DNA of 64,000 nt from Streptomyces sp. ACA25 (GTDB lineage Bacteria > Actinomycetota > Actinomycetes > Streptomycetales > Streptomycetaceae): the NCBI RefSeq assembly GCF_028200735.1, contig NZ_JAQKPV010000001.1, positions 1-64,000 of the forward strand. The letters run 5' to 3'. Of the stretch, positions 31,776-40,622 are shown one piece after another. Below the pieces are notes generated by a model. The model searched no databases. It had not been told where the DNA came from and saw nothing but the letters and a program-made list of their open reading frames with translations. The translations under genes were made by a program, and so were the position numbers. The first letter of the stretch is position 1. Every line of letters starts with the position of its first letter.

Positions 31776-31850
31776 GGTCCTGTGGAGCAGCTTGGAGTGC
31801 TCGCCACCCTGTCAAGGTGGAGGCCGCGGGTTCAAATCCCGTCAGGACCG
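31776..31850 (+). tRNA. tRNA-Asp (anticodon GUC)
   Basis: Acceptor GGTCCTG pairs with CAGGACC, the anticodon loop is CTGTCAA with GTC, and the T-loop is TTCAAAT. CCA is not encoded. The gene is identical to the tRNA-Asp at 38290-38364. Confidence 0.96.
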
Positions 31851-31854
31851 CTCC

Positions 31855-31928
31855 GGCTGGGTAGCTCAGTTGGTACGAGCGTCCGCCTGAAAAGCGGAAG
31901 GTCGCCGGTTCGACCCCGGCCCCAGCCA
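31855..31928 (+). tRNA. tRNA-Phe (anticodon GAA)
   Basis: Acceptor GGCTGGG pairs with CCCAGCC, the anticodon loop is CTGAAAA with GAA, and the T-arm is GGTTCGACC. It lies 4 bases after tRNA-Asp, so the trio is one transcript. Confidence 0.96.
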
Positions 31929-31944
31929 CCGCGTTTGAGCAGGA

Positions 31945-31982
31945 AGAGCGGGCCCGTCGGCGATCGTCGGCGGGCCCGCTCT
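31945..31982 (+). terminator. tRNA operon terminator
   Basis: AGAGCGGGCCCG pairs with CGGGCCCGCTCT over a 14-base loop, 16 bases after tRNA-Phe. Confidence 0.85.
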
Positions 31983-32231
31983 CGTGTTCGCTGCCCCCGT
32001 CCGTACGCCAACGGGAGTGCGCCACCCGCTGCGGGTTCCCCACCACGAGGCGAGAGCGCTGGGACACGCTCCCGTCCGCCTCGCGGCCGAACAGGACAGC
32101 CTCCGGCCCGACAAGCATCCGGAGCAGGCCACCCGGAATCGGGCCGGTCCGGTGAACCCGCTCACCCGTCCGGGGTGGGACGACAAGCTCGGCGCAGCAC
32201 GTGTGCGGGATGAGTTCCCGTGCGGTGGCAC

Positions 32232-32245
32232 ATGACAGATGTCAT
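32232..32245. promoter_or_regulatory. Palindromic operator ATGACA-GA-TGTCAT of the first ABC exporter
   Basis: This perfect inverted repeat lies about 60 bases before the ATG of the ABC ATPase gene. The same TGACA-N2-TGTCA core occurs at the same distance before the second, paralogous exporter (51333-51344), whose operon encodes a DesR-like response regulator. B. subtilis DesR binds TCATGAC-type dyads. Confidence 0.65.
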
Positions 32246-32305
32246 CGGATCTTCGTGCGGGATCCTTCTTGTGAGGCCGCGTCCGGGGGCCGGAGGATGA
32301 ACGTC

Positions 32306-33319
32306 ATGCAGAGCCCAGCGCCCGGCCCGGAAGTCGTTGTCGACGTGCATGACCTCTGCCGTACCTACGGCAGAGGCGACCAGTCCTTTCAGGCCGTGCG
32401 GGGTGTGTCCTTCACTGTTGCGGAAGGTGAATTGTTCGCCCTGCTGGGCACGAACGGCGCGGGAAAGACCTCCACCATGGAACTGCTGGAGGGGCTGGCC
32501 CGCCCGTCCGCCGGTACGGTGCGGCTCTTCGGCCGCTACGACCCCTTCACCGACCGCAGGTCGACCCGTCCCCGTACCGGCGCGATGCTGCAGGAGGGCG
32601 GCTTCTCCTCGGAGCTGACGACCCGTGAGACGGTGCAGATGTGGGCCTGGCTGAGCAGCCGGCCCCGCCCCGTGGCGGAGGCACTGGACATCGTCGGGCT
32701 CGGCCACCGCGCGGACGTGCAGGTGAAAAATCTGTCCGGTGGCGAGAAGCGGCGGCTGGACCTCGCGATGGCCACGCTCAACCGGCCGGACGTGCTTTTC
32801 CTGGATGAGCCCACCACCGGCATGGACCCGGAAGGACGCCATGAGACCTGGCGGCTCATCCGCCGGCTGAAGGACCAGGGCACCACCATCGTGCTCACCA
32901 CGCACTACCTCGAGGAGGCGCAGGACCTCGCCGACCATCTGGCGATCATGCACAGGGGGGAGATCGTCACGGCCGGGGCAGTCGAGGAGATCGTGGCGCG
33001 CCACCCCAGCAGCCTGACCTTCCGCCTGCCGAACGGCGTCGCGGCGGGCCACCTGCCGGCGCTTCCGCACGCCTCCCGGGTCGCCGTGGAGAACGGCATT
33101 GTCACGGTCTGGACGTCCGACCTCCAGGAAGCGGCCACCGACCTCCTGGTCTGGGCGCGCGGCGCGCGGCTACGGCTGGGCCGCTTCAACGCGCGCTCCG
33201 CCTCCCTGGAGGAGGTGTTCCTCGACATCGCCAGGGGAAACGCCAGTGTCGCCCCGAGCGCGGACCCGGACGGTTCCGAGGCTGCCCAGCCACCCGCACA
33301 GGAAGCCGCCTCCGCATGA
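32306..33319 (+). CDS. ABC transporter ATPase, ABC-2 exporter type (paralogue 1)
   Basis: This ATPase of about 337 residues has Walker A GTNGAGKTS, signature LSGGEKRRLDLA, Walker B VLFLDEPTTGMD and H-loop TTHYLEEA. The C-terminal 100 residues form the accessory region seen in DrrA-type exporters. It is closely similar to the ATPase at 51403-52353 over the whole length. The ATG at 32306 is chosen because GGAGG ends 9 bases before it; the ATG at 32297 touches that site directly. The permease ATG overlaps its TGA. The substrate is unknown; lipids or peptides are possible in view of the DesKR-like regulator beside the paralogue. Confidence 0.93.
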   Translation: MQSPAPGPEVVVDVHDLCRTYGRGDQSFQAVRGVSFTVAEGELFALLGTNGAGKTSTMELLEGLARPSAGTVRLFGRYDPFTDRRSTRPRTGAMLQEGGFSSELTTRETVQMWAWLSSRPRPVAEALDIVGLGHRADVQVKNLSGGEKRRLDLAMATLNRPDVLFLDEPTTGMDPEGRHETWRLIRRLKDQGTTIVLTTHYLEEAQDLADHLAIMHRGEIVTAGAVEEIVARHPSSLTFRLPNGVAAGHLPALPHASRVAVENGIVTVWTSDLQEAATDLLVWARGARLRLGRFNARSASLEEVFLDIARGNASVAPSADPDGSEAAQPPAQEAASA

Positions 33320-34080
33320 AGACCCACGTCCAGCACCTCAAGGGCCTGGCCAGGACCGAGTTCACGCTCTTCTTCCGCAGCAAGGCCAACCTCGTCAACG
33401 TGCTGCTGGTGCCCACCCTCCTGGTCATCGCGATGAAGGCCGTCTTGGACTCCTTCGACCTGCGGCAACTGGGCCTGGAGCTGGCCCCCACGATGGTCGC
33501 CTCCGCCTCCGGCATTCTGCTGGTGATGGGGCTGTACGTGCCGCTCACCACGATGTACGTCCTGCGGCGCGAGGAACTGCTGCTGAAGCGGCTGCGCACG
33601 GGGGAGGTCTCGGACGTCACCATCCTGGTGGGCATCGTGCTCGTGCTGACCACCGTCGTCCTGCTCCAGTTCGCGGCAGTCTCGGCGGCCATCTCCTGGC
33701 TGGGCGGCGCGGACGCCCCTCCCGCGCTCCACCAGGCGTTCCTCGGCATGCTGCTCGGCGCGCTGCTGATGATCGCCCTCGCCGCCGGGACGGCCGCGCT
33801 CTCACCCACGGCCGAGAGCGCCCAGGTGACGATCCTGCCGGTGCTGTTCGTCCTCCCTTCCACCTCCGGTGCCTTCTTCCCGCTGGAGATGTTTCCGGAG
33901 GTGCTCCAGGACGTCGCCCGCTTCCTGCCCCTCACCCCCGTGGTCGACCTGGTGCGCTCCGGCTGGACCGGGGAGCTGGGGCTGAGCGACGCACTGCCCC
34001 GGGTGCTGGTGCTGACGGTGTGGATCGGGATCTCCGCCCTCGTGGTGCGCCGCTGCTTCCGGTGGGAACCGCGCACCTGA
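33316..34080 (+). CDS. ABC-2 type permease (paralogue 1)
   Basis: This 254-residue membrane protein has about six helices and the ABC-2 layout. It begins with a cytoplasmic HLKGLARTEFTLFFRSK, then a hydrophobic pair, a cytoplasmic YVLRREELLLKRLRTGEVSD coupling segment, and LPSTSGAFFPLEMFPEVL near the last helices. It matches the permease at 52350-53150 in the RREE..LKRLRTGEV segment and in the final RCFRWEPR. It is coupled to the ATPase by a 4-base overlap and ends 76 bases before hrpA. Confidence 0.92.
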   Translation: MKTHVQHLKGLARTEFTLFFRSKANLVNVLLVPTLLVIAMKAVLDSFDLRQLGLELAPTMVASASGILLVMGLYVPLTTMYVLRREELLLKRLRTGEVSDVTILVGIVLVLTTVVLLQFAAVSAAISWLGGADAPPALHQAFLGMLLGALLMIALAAGTAALSPTAESAQVTILPVLFVLPSTSGAFFPLEMFPEVLQDVARFLPLTPVVDLVRSGWTGELGLSDALPRVLVLTVWIGISALVVRRCFRWEPRT

Positions 34081-34156
34081 GAGACCGGAGCACCGGGCCG
34101 CGGTCGGGGATATCGGTTCGCGGCATCCGTGGCCGAGGTGAGACCCTGGAGCCCGT

Positions 34157-37100
34157 ATGTCCACTCATCCCTCCCCCGCCACGCCGGCTCCGGCCGCCCC
34201 CTCGCTGACCGCTCTGCAGGAGCGGCTGCCCGGACTCACCCTGCGGGACCGGCGACGGCTCGGCCGCCGGCTCGACGGCACCCGGCGCATCTCCGGATCC
34301 GCCGCCCGGCAGGACGCCCTGCGGCAGATCGCCCGTGCCCTGGACGAGGCCGAGCTGCGCGTGGAGTTGCGCCGCGCCGCCGTGCCCCGGATCAGCTACC
34401 CGGCGCAGCTGCCGGTCAGCGCCAGGAAGGACGACATCGCCGCGGCGATCCGCGACCACCAGGTGGTGATCGTCGCCGGTGAGACGGGGTCCGGCAAGAC
34501 CACACAGATCCCGAAGATCTGCCTGGAGCTCGGCCGCGGAGTGCAGGGCCTGATCGGGCACACCCAGCCGCGCCGGATCGCCGCCCGTACGGTGGCCCAG
34601 CGGATCGCCGACGAGCTCGGCACGCCCCTGGGTGAGGCGATCGGGTGGAAGGTCCGGTTCACCGACCAGGTCGGTGACAGCACGCTCGTCAAGCTGATGA
34701 CGGACGGCATCCTGCTGGCCGAGATCCAGCACGACCGCGAACTGCTCCGGTACGACACGCTGATCATCGACGAGGCCCACGAGCGCAGCCTCAACATCGA
34801 CTTCCTGCTCGGCTATCTCGCCCAGCTGCTCCCCCGGCGCCCCGATCTCAAGGTGATCGTCACCTCGGCGACGATCGATCCGGAACGCTTCGCCCGGCAC
34901 TTCCGTGCACCGGACGGCCGTCCCGCCCCGATCGTGGAGGTCTCCGGCCGGACGTATCCGGTGGAGGTCCGGTACCGGCCGCTGCTGGAGGAGGAGGGGG
35001 ACGCCGGGGACCGGGACCAGATCACCGCCATCTGCGACGCCGTGGACGAGCTGGTGAAGGAGGGGCCGGGGGACATCCTGGTGTTCCTCTCCGGCGAGCG
35101 GGAGATCCGCGACACCGCGGACGCGTTGCACAAGCAGCGCTTGCGCTCCACCGAGGTGCTGCCGCTGTACGCCCGGCTCAGCCACGGTGAACAGCAGCGG
35201 GTGTTCCAGCAGCACAGCGGCCGGCGGGTCGTGCTGGCCACCAACGTCGCGGAGACCTCGCTGACGGTGCCCGGCATCAAGTACGTCATCGATCCGGGCA
35301 CGGCCCGGATCTCGCGCTACAGCCACCGCACCAAGGTGCAGCGGCTGCCCATCGAGCCCGTCTCGCAGGCCAGCGCGAACCAGCGCAAGGGCCGCTGCGG
35401 ACGGACCAGCGACGGCATCTGCATCCGGCTGTACTCCGAGGACGACTTCTCGGCGCGTCCGGAGTTCACCGACGCCGAGATCCTGCGCACCAACCTGGCC
35501 TCCGTCATTCTGCAGATGACCGCCGCGGGGCTGGGGGACATCGAGCGCTTCCCGTTCATCGACCCACCGGACCACCGGAGCATCAAGGCGGGTGTGCAGC
35601 TGCTCGAGGAGCTGCACGCGCTCGACATCGGGCAGAAAGGGCCGAAGAAGCGGCTGACGGAGACGGGGCGCCGGCTCGCCCAGCTTCCGGTGGACCCCCG
35701 GCTGGCCCGGATGGTGCTGGAGGCCGACCGGAACGGCTGCGTCCGCGAAGTGATGGTCATCGCGGCCGCGCTGTCGATCCAGGACCCCCGGGAACGGCCC
35801 TCGGACAAGCAGCAGGCGGCGGACGAGAAGCACCGCCGCTTCCGCGAAGGGCCGGCCGAGGAGTCCGACTTCCTCGCTTTCCTCCACCTGTGGACGTATG
35901 TGCGGGAGCAGCAGAAGGCGCTGTCCTCCTCGGCGTTCCGCCGGATGTGCCGGTCGGAGTTCCTCAACTACCTGCGCATACGGGAATGGCAGGACCTGTA
36001 CACGCAACTGCGCACGGTGGCGAAGCAGCTGGGCATCCAGCTGTCGGACCAGGACGCCGATCCGCAGCGCATTCACCAGTCGCTGCTGGCCGGGCTGCTG
36101 TCCCACCTGGGGCTGAAGGACACCGAGAAGAACGAGTACCTGGGCGCCCGGTCGGCGCGGTTCGCGGTGTTCCCCGGCTCGGCACTGTTCCGGAAGCCGC
36201 CCCGCTGGGTGATGTCGGCCGAGCTGGTGGAGACCTCCCGGCTCTGGGCGCGGGTCAACGCGAAGATCGAGCCGGAGTGGATCGAGCCGCTCGCCGGACA
36301 TCTGGTGAAGCGCACGTACAGCGAGCCGCACTGGGAACAGAAGCAGGCCGCGGTGATGGCACACGAGCGGGTGACGCTCTACGGCGTTCCGATCGTGGCC
36401 GACCGCAAGGTGAACTACGGCCGGATCGATCCGGAGACCTGCCGTGACCTTTTCCTCCGCAACGCGCTGGTGGAGGGCGACTGGCGGACCCACCACCAGT
36501 TCTTCAAGGACAACCGCCGCCTGCTCGACGAGGTCGAGGAGCTGGAGCACCGCGCCCGGCGTCGCGACATCCTGGTGGACGACGAGACGCTGTACGCCTT
36601 CTACGACCAGCGGATCCCGGACGAGGTGGTGTCCGGGGCGCACTTCGACGCCTGGTGGAAGAAGAAGCGCCGCGAGGACCCGGACCTGCTGAGCTTCGAG
36701 AAGTCGATGCTCATCAACGAGCGGGCGGAGGGGGTCACCGAGGCCGACTATCCGGACAGCTGGCGGCAGGGCCCGCTGACGTTCCGGGTGACGTACCAGT
36801 TCGAGCCGGGCACGGACGCGGACGGCGTCACGGTGCACGTACCGCTCCACGTGCTGAATCAGGTCACGGCCCAGGGCTTCGACTGGCAGATCCCCGGGCT
36901 GCGGGAGCAGCTGGTCACCGAGCTGATCCGGTCGCTGCCCAAGCCTCTCAGGCGGCACTGTGTGCCCGCGCCGAACTACGCCGGGCGCTTCCTGAAGGAG
37001 TTGGAGAACCGGCAGCGGGAGGGCGACGGGCAGTGGCCGCCACAGGAGCCGGTGACATCGGCACTCGCCCGGGAGTTGCGGCGGATGACCGGTGTCGCGC

Positions 37101-38221
37101 TCGAGGCGGGGGACTTCGGCCCGGAGCGGATCCCGGACCATCTGCGGATCACGTTCCGGGTGGTGGACGAGCGCGGCCGGCAGGTGGCGGAGGACAAGGA
37201 TCTGGAGGCCTTGCGGCTGCGGTTGCGGCCGAAGGCCCAGGCGGCGCTCAGCCGGGCCTTCGAGGCGTCCCCGAAGGGCCGCGCGGGTCGTGACCGGAGC
37301 CGGGCGGACGGCGAGGGCCACGGGGGCACGGCCGGCAGTGTCTTCCCGGACCGGCGCAGCGGTCTGACCTCATGGACGATCGGTGCCCTCCCCCGCGTCT
37401 TCGAGACCCGGCGCGCCGGGCAGCCGGTGAAGGCGTATCCGGCGCTGGTCGACGAGGGCAGCTCGGTGGCGGTGCGGCTGTTCGACACCGAGGAGGAGCA
37501 GCAGCGCGCGATGTGGCTCGGCACCCGCCGGCTGCTGCTGCTCAACCTGCCGTCCGATCCGGCGAAGTTCGCGGCCAAGCAGTTGGACAATGCCTCGAAG
37601 CTGGCGCTGTCGAGCTCCCCGCACGGCAACGTGCAGGCGCTGTTCGAGGACTGCGTGACCGCGGCGGCCGACCGGCTGATCGCCGTGCACGGCGGCCCGG
37701 CCTGGGACGAACCGGGCTTCCAGCGGCTGTTCGACGCGGCGCGGGCCGACATCGTGGATCTGACGATGACGCTGGTGCGGCAGGTCCGGGGGGTTCTGAC
37801 CGCCTGGCAGGCCGTGGAGCGGCGGCTGAAGGGCATCCGGAGCCCGGTGCTGCTGGACTCGCTCGCGGACGTCAGGAAGCAGCTCGACGCGCTGATGTGT
37901 CCCGGTTTCGTCACCGCGCACGGGGTGCCGCGGCTGCCGGATCTGATGCGCTATCTGATGGCGGCCGACCGCCGGCTGCAGCAGCTCCCGCACCAGGCGG
38001 AGCGGGACCGCACCCGGATGGCGAAGGTGCACGAGATGCAGGACGAGCACGCCTGGCTGCTTGAGCAGTTCGCCCCGGGCCGGCCGGTGCCACAGGCGGC
38101 GAAGGACATCCGCTGGATGATCGAGGAGCTGCGGGTCAGCTACTTCGCGCACGCCCTGGGGACGGCGTACCCGGTCTCGGACAAGCGCATCATGAAGGCC
38201 GTGGACGCATTGGTTCCGTGA
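34157..38221 (+). CDS. hrpA: ATP-dependent RNA helicase HrpA
   Basis: This 1354-residue DEAH-box helicase has Walker A GETGSGKTTQ, DEAH in IIDEAHERSLN, SAT, and motif VI QRKGRCGRTSDG. Winged-helix, ratchet and OB-fold regions follow, then the long C-terminal DUF3418-type domain found in HrpA (about residues 760-1350). Length and order are normal. HrpA acts on RNA or ribosomes; the E. coli protein has been linked to rescuing collided ribosomes. The ATG at 34157 is used. It lies 69 bases upstream of a tRNA-Asp gene, as in the S. coelicolor hrpA-bldC region (recollection). Confidence 0.96.
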   Translation: MSTHPSPATPAPAAPSLTALQERLPGLTLRDRRRLGRRLDGTRRISGSAARQDALRQIARALDEAELRVELRRAAVPRISYPAQLPVSARKDDIAAAIRDHQVVIVAGETGSGKTTQIPKICLELGRGVQGLIGHTQPRRIAARTVAQRIADELGTPLGEAIGWKVRFTDQVGDSTLVKLMTDGILLAEIQHDRELLRYDTLIIDEAHERSLNIDFLLGYLAQLLPRRPDLKVIVTSATIDPERFARHFRAPDGRPAPIVEVSGRTYPVEVRYRPLLEEEGDAGDRDQITAICDAVDELVKEGPGDILVFLSGEREIRDTADALHKQRLRSTEVLPLYARLSHGEQQRVFQQHSGRRVVLATNVAETSLTVPGIKYVIDPGTARISRYSHRTKVQRLPIEPVSQASANQRKGRCGRTSDGICIRLYSEDDFSARPEFTDAEILRTNLASVILQMTAAGLGDIERFPFIDPPDHRSIKAGVQLLEELHALDIGQKGPKKRLTETGRRLAQLPVDPRLARMVLEADRNGCVREVMVIAAALSIQDPRERPSDKQQAADEKHRRFREGPAEESDFLAFLHLWTYVREQQKALSSSAFRRMCRSEFLNYLRIREWQDLYTQLRTVAKQLGIQLSDQDADPQRIHQSLLAGLLSHLGLKDTEKNEYLGARSARFAVFPGSALFRKPPRWVMSAELVETSRLWARVNAKIEPEWIEPLAGHLVKRTYSEPHWEQKQAAVMAHERVTLYGVPIVADRKVNYGRIDPETCRDLFLRNALVEGDWRTHHQFFKDNRRLLDEVEELEHRARRRDILVDDETLYAFYDQRIPDEVVSGAHFDAWWKKKRREDPDLLSFEKSMLINERAEGVTEADYPDSWRQGPLTFRVTYQFEPGTDADGVTVHVPLHVLNQVTAQGFDWQIPGLREQLVTELIRSLPKPLRRHCVPAPNYAGRFLKELENRQREGDGQWPPQEPVTSALARELRRMTGVALEAGDFGPERIPDHLRITFRVVDERGRQVAEDKDLEALRLRLRPKAQAALSRAFEASPKGRAGRDRSRADGEGHGGTAGSVFPDRRSGLTSWTIGALPRVFETRRAGQPVKAYPALVDEGSSVAVRLFDTEEEQQRAMWLGTRRLLLLNLPSDPAKFAAKQLDNASKLALSSSPHGNVQALFEDCVTAAADRLIAVHGGPAWDEPGFQRLFDAARADIVDLTMTLVRQVRGVLTAWQAVERRLKGIRSPVLLDSLADVRKQLDALMCPGFVTAHGVPRLPDLMRYLMAADRRLQQLPHQAERDRTRMAKVHEMQDEHAWLLEQFAPGRPVPQAAKDIRWMIEELRVSYFAHALGTAYPVSDKRIMKAVDALVP

Positions 38222-38243
38222 TCCCGGGGTCGCGCTGGGTGAG

Positions 38244-38274
38244 TTGGCCCTGATCGGCGCGCCTGGGGTAGAGT
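38244..38274 (+). promoter_or_regulatory. Promoter of the second tRNA-Asp
   Basis: TTGGCC (38244-38249) and TAGAGT (38269-38274) are 19 bases apart. The -10 ends 15 bases before the tRNA, a normal distance for a short leader. Confidence 0.5.
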
Positions 38275-38289
38275 CTCGTCTCGCAGCGA

Positions 38290-38364
38290 GGTCCTGTGGA
38301 GCAGCTTGGAGTGCTCGCCACCCTGTCAAGGTGGAGGCCGCGGGTTCAAATCCCGTCAGGACCG
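38290..38364 (+). tRNA. tRNA-Asp (anticodon GUC), second identical copy
   Basis: The sequence is identical over 75 nt to the gene at 31776-31850. It has its own promoter and terminator. Confidence 0.96.
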
Positions 38365-38373
38365 CATCACCCG

Positions 38374-38408
38374 GAAGGCCCGGACTCCCCCGTGGAGTCC
38401 GGGCCTTC
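38374..38408 (+). terminator. Terminator of the second tRNA-Asp
   Basis: GAAGGCCCGGACTCC pairs with GGAGTCCGGGCCTTC over a short loop, 9 bases after the tRNA. Confidence 0.85.
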
Positions 38409-38921
38409 GGCGTTTCGCCACGGCCCCCCGGGTACCGGCCGGTGTGAGTTCGGGGCGAGCGGGTACTCCCTGAATCCAGCGGCGCGCCGTCCGGTCCGCC
38501 CGCTGTGGGGGATCTCCGTACACCACGTGCCCGGCTGAGGCAGAATGGCCCTTGGTGCCCATATAGCAAGATCGTCGGAGAGGGCAAGAGATCGCCCGTG
38601 TGACGGGAGTCACGGAACTTGGCCTGTGGGTGTGCTCGTTCTTCTGCACAGAGACTCTCGTCGATTTAATATGTGCAATTGCACCCTGCGCAGACGTGTG
38701 CCGCGGATACCCTGGTTTCCGCTCGCCCTCCACGCATCTGCCTTCGTTCCCCGGCGGGTTCGCAACGACGGGGAGCGGACCGGGGGCACACGGAGTGCCG
38801 GGGCGTGGTGGCGGCCGGGCACAACGACAGATCGCGTCGGACCCGGCGGAGTCCAACGCGATCTGTGACCGTTCAGCCGGGGTGGGGTCCCGGAGTCCGG
38901 AGTCTGGGTGGTGCTGCTTGC
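38409..38921. other. Gap between tRNA-Asp and bldC
   Basis: These 513 bases hold no gene I can support. Bases 38650-38690 form an AT-rich island with a perfect 12-bp palindrome GTGCAATTGCAC (38673-38684). The bldC-side hairpin is at 38828-38865. Several frames cross the region but lack ribosome sites and family features. Confidence 0.55.
38828..38865 (-). terminator. Terminator of bldC
   Basis: CAGATCGCGT pairs with ACGCGATCTG, and an inner GGAC/GTCC stem continues it. It lies 57 bases after the bldC stop on the minus strand. Confidence 0.75.
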
Positions 38922-39128
38922 TCAGGCCTCGCCGCGCTGCTGCGGGATACCCGCAAGCAGTGCGCGCACCTCCGCTTCGCGATAGCGGCGGTGCCCTCCG
39001 AGCGTGCGGATCGACGTGAGCTTGCCGGCCTTTGCCCAGCGTGTGACCGTCTTGGGGTCTACGCGGAACATCGTGGCAACCTCAGCCGGGGTCAGCAGCG
39101 GCTCGGCATCAGGGGTGCGAGCGGTCAT
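38922..39128 (-). CDS. bldC: BldC, MerR-like developmental regulator
   Basis: This 68-residue DNA-binding protein is, from memory, nearly identical to S. coelicolor BldC. It starts TARTPDAEPLLTPAEVATMF, and the winged helix-turn-helix runs VDPKTVTRWAKAGKLTSIRTLGGHRRYRE. BldC is a single-domain MerR-family relative that binds head-to-tail on direct repeats and delays entry into development. Only the last few residues differ from what I recall. The ATG is preceded by GAGGAGG. A small inverted repeat lies in the leader (39151-39165). Confidence 0.97.
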   Translation of the reverse strand: MTARTPDAEPLLTPAEVATMFRVDPKTVTRWAKAGKLTSIRTLGGHRRYREAEVRALLAGIPQQRGEA

Positions 39129-39150
39129 GAGCGGCCTCCTCGGGAGAACC

Positions 39151-39165
39151 GAACCAAAACGGTTC
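39151..39165 (-). promoter_or_regulatory. Inverted repeat in the bldC leader
   Basis: GAACC-AAAAC-GGTTC, within a longer AGAACC/GGTTCT arrangement, lies 23 bases before the bldC ATG and just upstream of its ribosome site. It could be an operator or an RNA hairpin affecting translation. Confidence 0.45.
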
Positions 39166-39430
39166 TTTCCTTAAAATTCTGCATCTTGACCCGCGTTGCC
39201 CGACATGGCGGACGCGGGACGAGTCGGTTATAGGACGAACGGCTTGTCCTCGGCACTACAACTACACCATCCGCCCGACCTGGTCGGCCAAACCGACGGA
39301 ATTGCCCTCTGAGGTGTTCAACCTCGGCGGAAGCCGATGGACCGGTCCATAGCGGACAGTCACGTGCCCGTGACCATCAGTCACGCGGCGCCAAACCCTC
39401 ATCAGACCCACCAAGGAGTACGAAGCTGAC

Positions 39431-39485
39431 CTGTCCCCCCTTCGGCGGACAGAAGGAACCCGAGAGGGCTCCTTGTCCTATTTTG
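39431..39485 (+). terminator. Tandem hairpins with a T-rich tail on the + strand
   Basis: CTGTCC/GGACAG (39431-39452) is followed at once by AAGGAACCC/GGGCTCCTT (39453-39474, one mismatch) and then GTCCTATTTT. A T tail is rare for Streptomyces terminators. No protein gene lies upstream on this strand, so it may end a small RNA. Confidence 0.45.
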
Positions 39486-39613
39486 CCACGAGCAGCGCAC
39501 TTCCATGCAAGACTTCCCGAGAGTGCCGTCGATCACTCCTATTTCCGACATGCGAGGTAACTCCGCCGAACTTCTTGCGCAGGAACGCTTCCTCCGCACC
39601 CGGGCAGCGCGGG

Positions 39614-40450
39614 TCAGCTGGCGAACTGCCGCTCGCGAATCGTCATCCAGCGGTCGGTCACCTCCTCATAGATCTCTCCCGCCCGCTCCAGGTCCCCCTG
39701 CGCAAGGGCAGCGAGACCCTCGGCCACCTCCCTGGCGCTGCGGTCCGCCGCCAGCTGCTCCTCGGAGAGGGTGTGCACCAGACCTCCGTAGTCCAGTTCG
39801 ACCAGTGAACGTGGATGAAACTCCTCCAGCCAACGGCCCACGTCGGTGAGCGCCTCGGTCAGCGGCCCCTCGGGGGTGGCCTCCCGCACCGCTTTCAGGC
39901 CCCGGGCCACCCGCCGCCGGGCCTGGACCATGGGCGTGCGGTACCGCAGCACGGGGGCCCCGGAGGCTCCGGCCTCCGCTGCCCGGAAGTCCCGCTCCTC
40001 GTCGGTGAAGAGGGCAAACCATCGGATCGGTACATGCCACAGAGCCGATCTGATCCAGGGGCGGGCGTCCGGGTTCCGCTCCCGCCATCGGGCGTGGTCC
40101 GCGGCAGCGCGCTCCCGGGCGGCCGGCGGCAGGGCGGCGTCGAGCACCGGCCCGGGCATCATCCAGTGCCCCACCTCGCTCAGCGCCTCCCAGGCCCGCA
40201 GGCGGGTCCGCCAGGGGCACACGCAGAGCACTCCGTCCACCTCCGTGACAAATGCGTCAGCGCTCTCCCCGGCCGGAGCCGCGCGCGGCGGAACGGCCAG
40301 CAACTCGGTGAGGGCGAGCCGGAGCTCGTCCTGCTCGTCGGGAAGGTCCGTACGCCGGGCGTAGCCGGCCCAGTGCGAGCGCTCCGGCTCGGGGAAAGCA
40401 GCCAGCGGCTCGTAGACCCGCAGATAAGACGCATAAGGTACCTTCTGCAC
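39614..40450 (-). CDS. Conserved hypothetical protein
   Basis: This 278-residue cytoplasmic protein has no domain I can name. It is rich in Arg, Glu and Trp, with stretches such as HVPIRWFALFTDEERD and PMVQARRRVARGLKAVRE and a helical C-terminus ending RWMTIRERQF. The GTG at 40450 (MQKVPYASYLRVYEP) is chosen because GGGAGG lies 6 bases upstream; the frame extends further without a ribosome site. It is divergent from vdh, at the position where I recall a Streptomyces-conserved hypothetical gene next to bldC. Confidence 0.8.
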   Translation of the reverse strand: MQKVPYASYLRVYEPLAAFPEPERSHWAGYARRTDLPDEQDELRLALTELLAVPPRAAPAGESADAFVTEVDGVLCVCPWRTRLRAWEALSEVGHWMMPGPVLDAALPPAARERAAADHARWRERNPDARPWIRSALWHVPIRWFALFTDEERDFRAAEAGASGAPVLRYRTPMVQARRRVARGLKAVREATPEGPLTEALTDVGRWLEEFHPRSLVELDYGGLVHTLSEEQLAADRSAREVAEGLAALAQGDLERAGEIYEEVTDRWMTIRERQFAS

Positions 40451-40622
40451 GCACACCCTCCCATGGTCCCCCGGACCGGTTGACACAGCACGCGCCCAGC
40501 CTGCCTGCCCCGGGCCGTGTGACGAACCTGTAGCACGCGGCATCCCCCGGCGGCTCTAAGCTCGTCCCTATCGGCCCTCCCCACCTCGGAGGGCGTCGTC
40601 CCGACCTACAGGAGTCACCACC

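Larger units (their letters stand above)
31929..32305. other. Gap between tRNA-Phe and the first ABC exporter
   Basis: No gene is supported here. It holds the tRNA terminator (31945-31982) and the palindromic operator (32232-32245) of the exporter. Bases 31983-32230 have no visible structure; frames on both strands there lack ribosome sites and family features. Confidence 0.6.
39129..39613. other. bldC leader and upstream gap
   Basis: These 485 bases separate bldC from the next minus-strand gene. They hold the bldC ribosome site, the leader hairpin and an AT-rich patch at 39166-39185. Near 39431-39485 there are two adjacent hairpins followed by a T-rich run on the + strand. No protein gene is supported. 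Confidence 0.55.

Noticed and set aside
31984..32235. Short open frames between tRNA-Phe and the ABC exporter
   Set aside because: No ribosome site, no family features, and they cross the operator region.
32306..34080. First ABC exporter as the resistance exporter of the NRPS cluster
   Set aside because: It lies beyond the DEAD-box helicase and tRNAs in the core region and shares its operator with another core exporter.
38545..39233. Several short frames around bldC on the + strand
   Set aside because: They are antisense to bldC or cross its terminator and have no ribosome sites or recognisable protein features.
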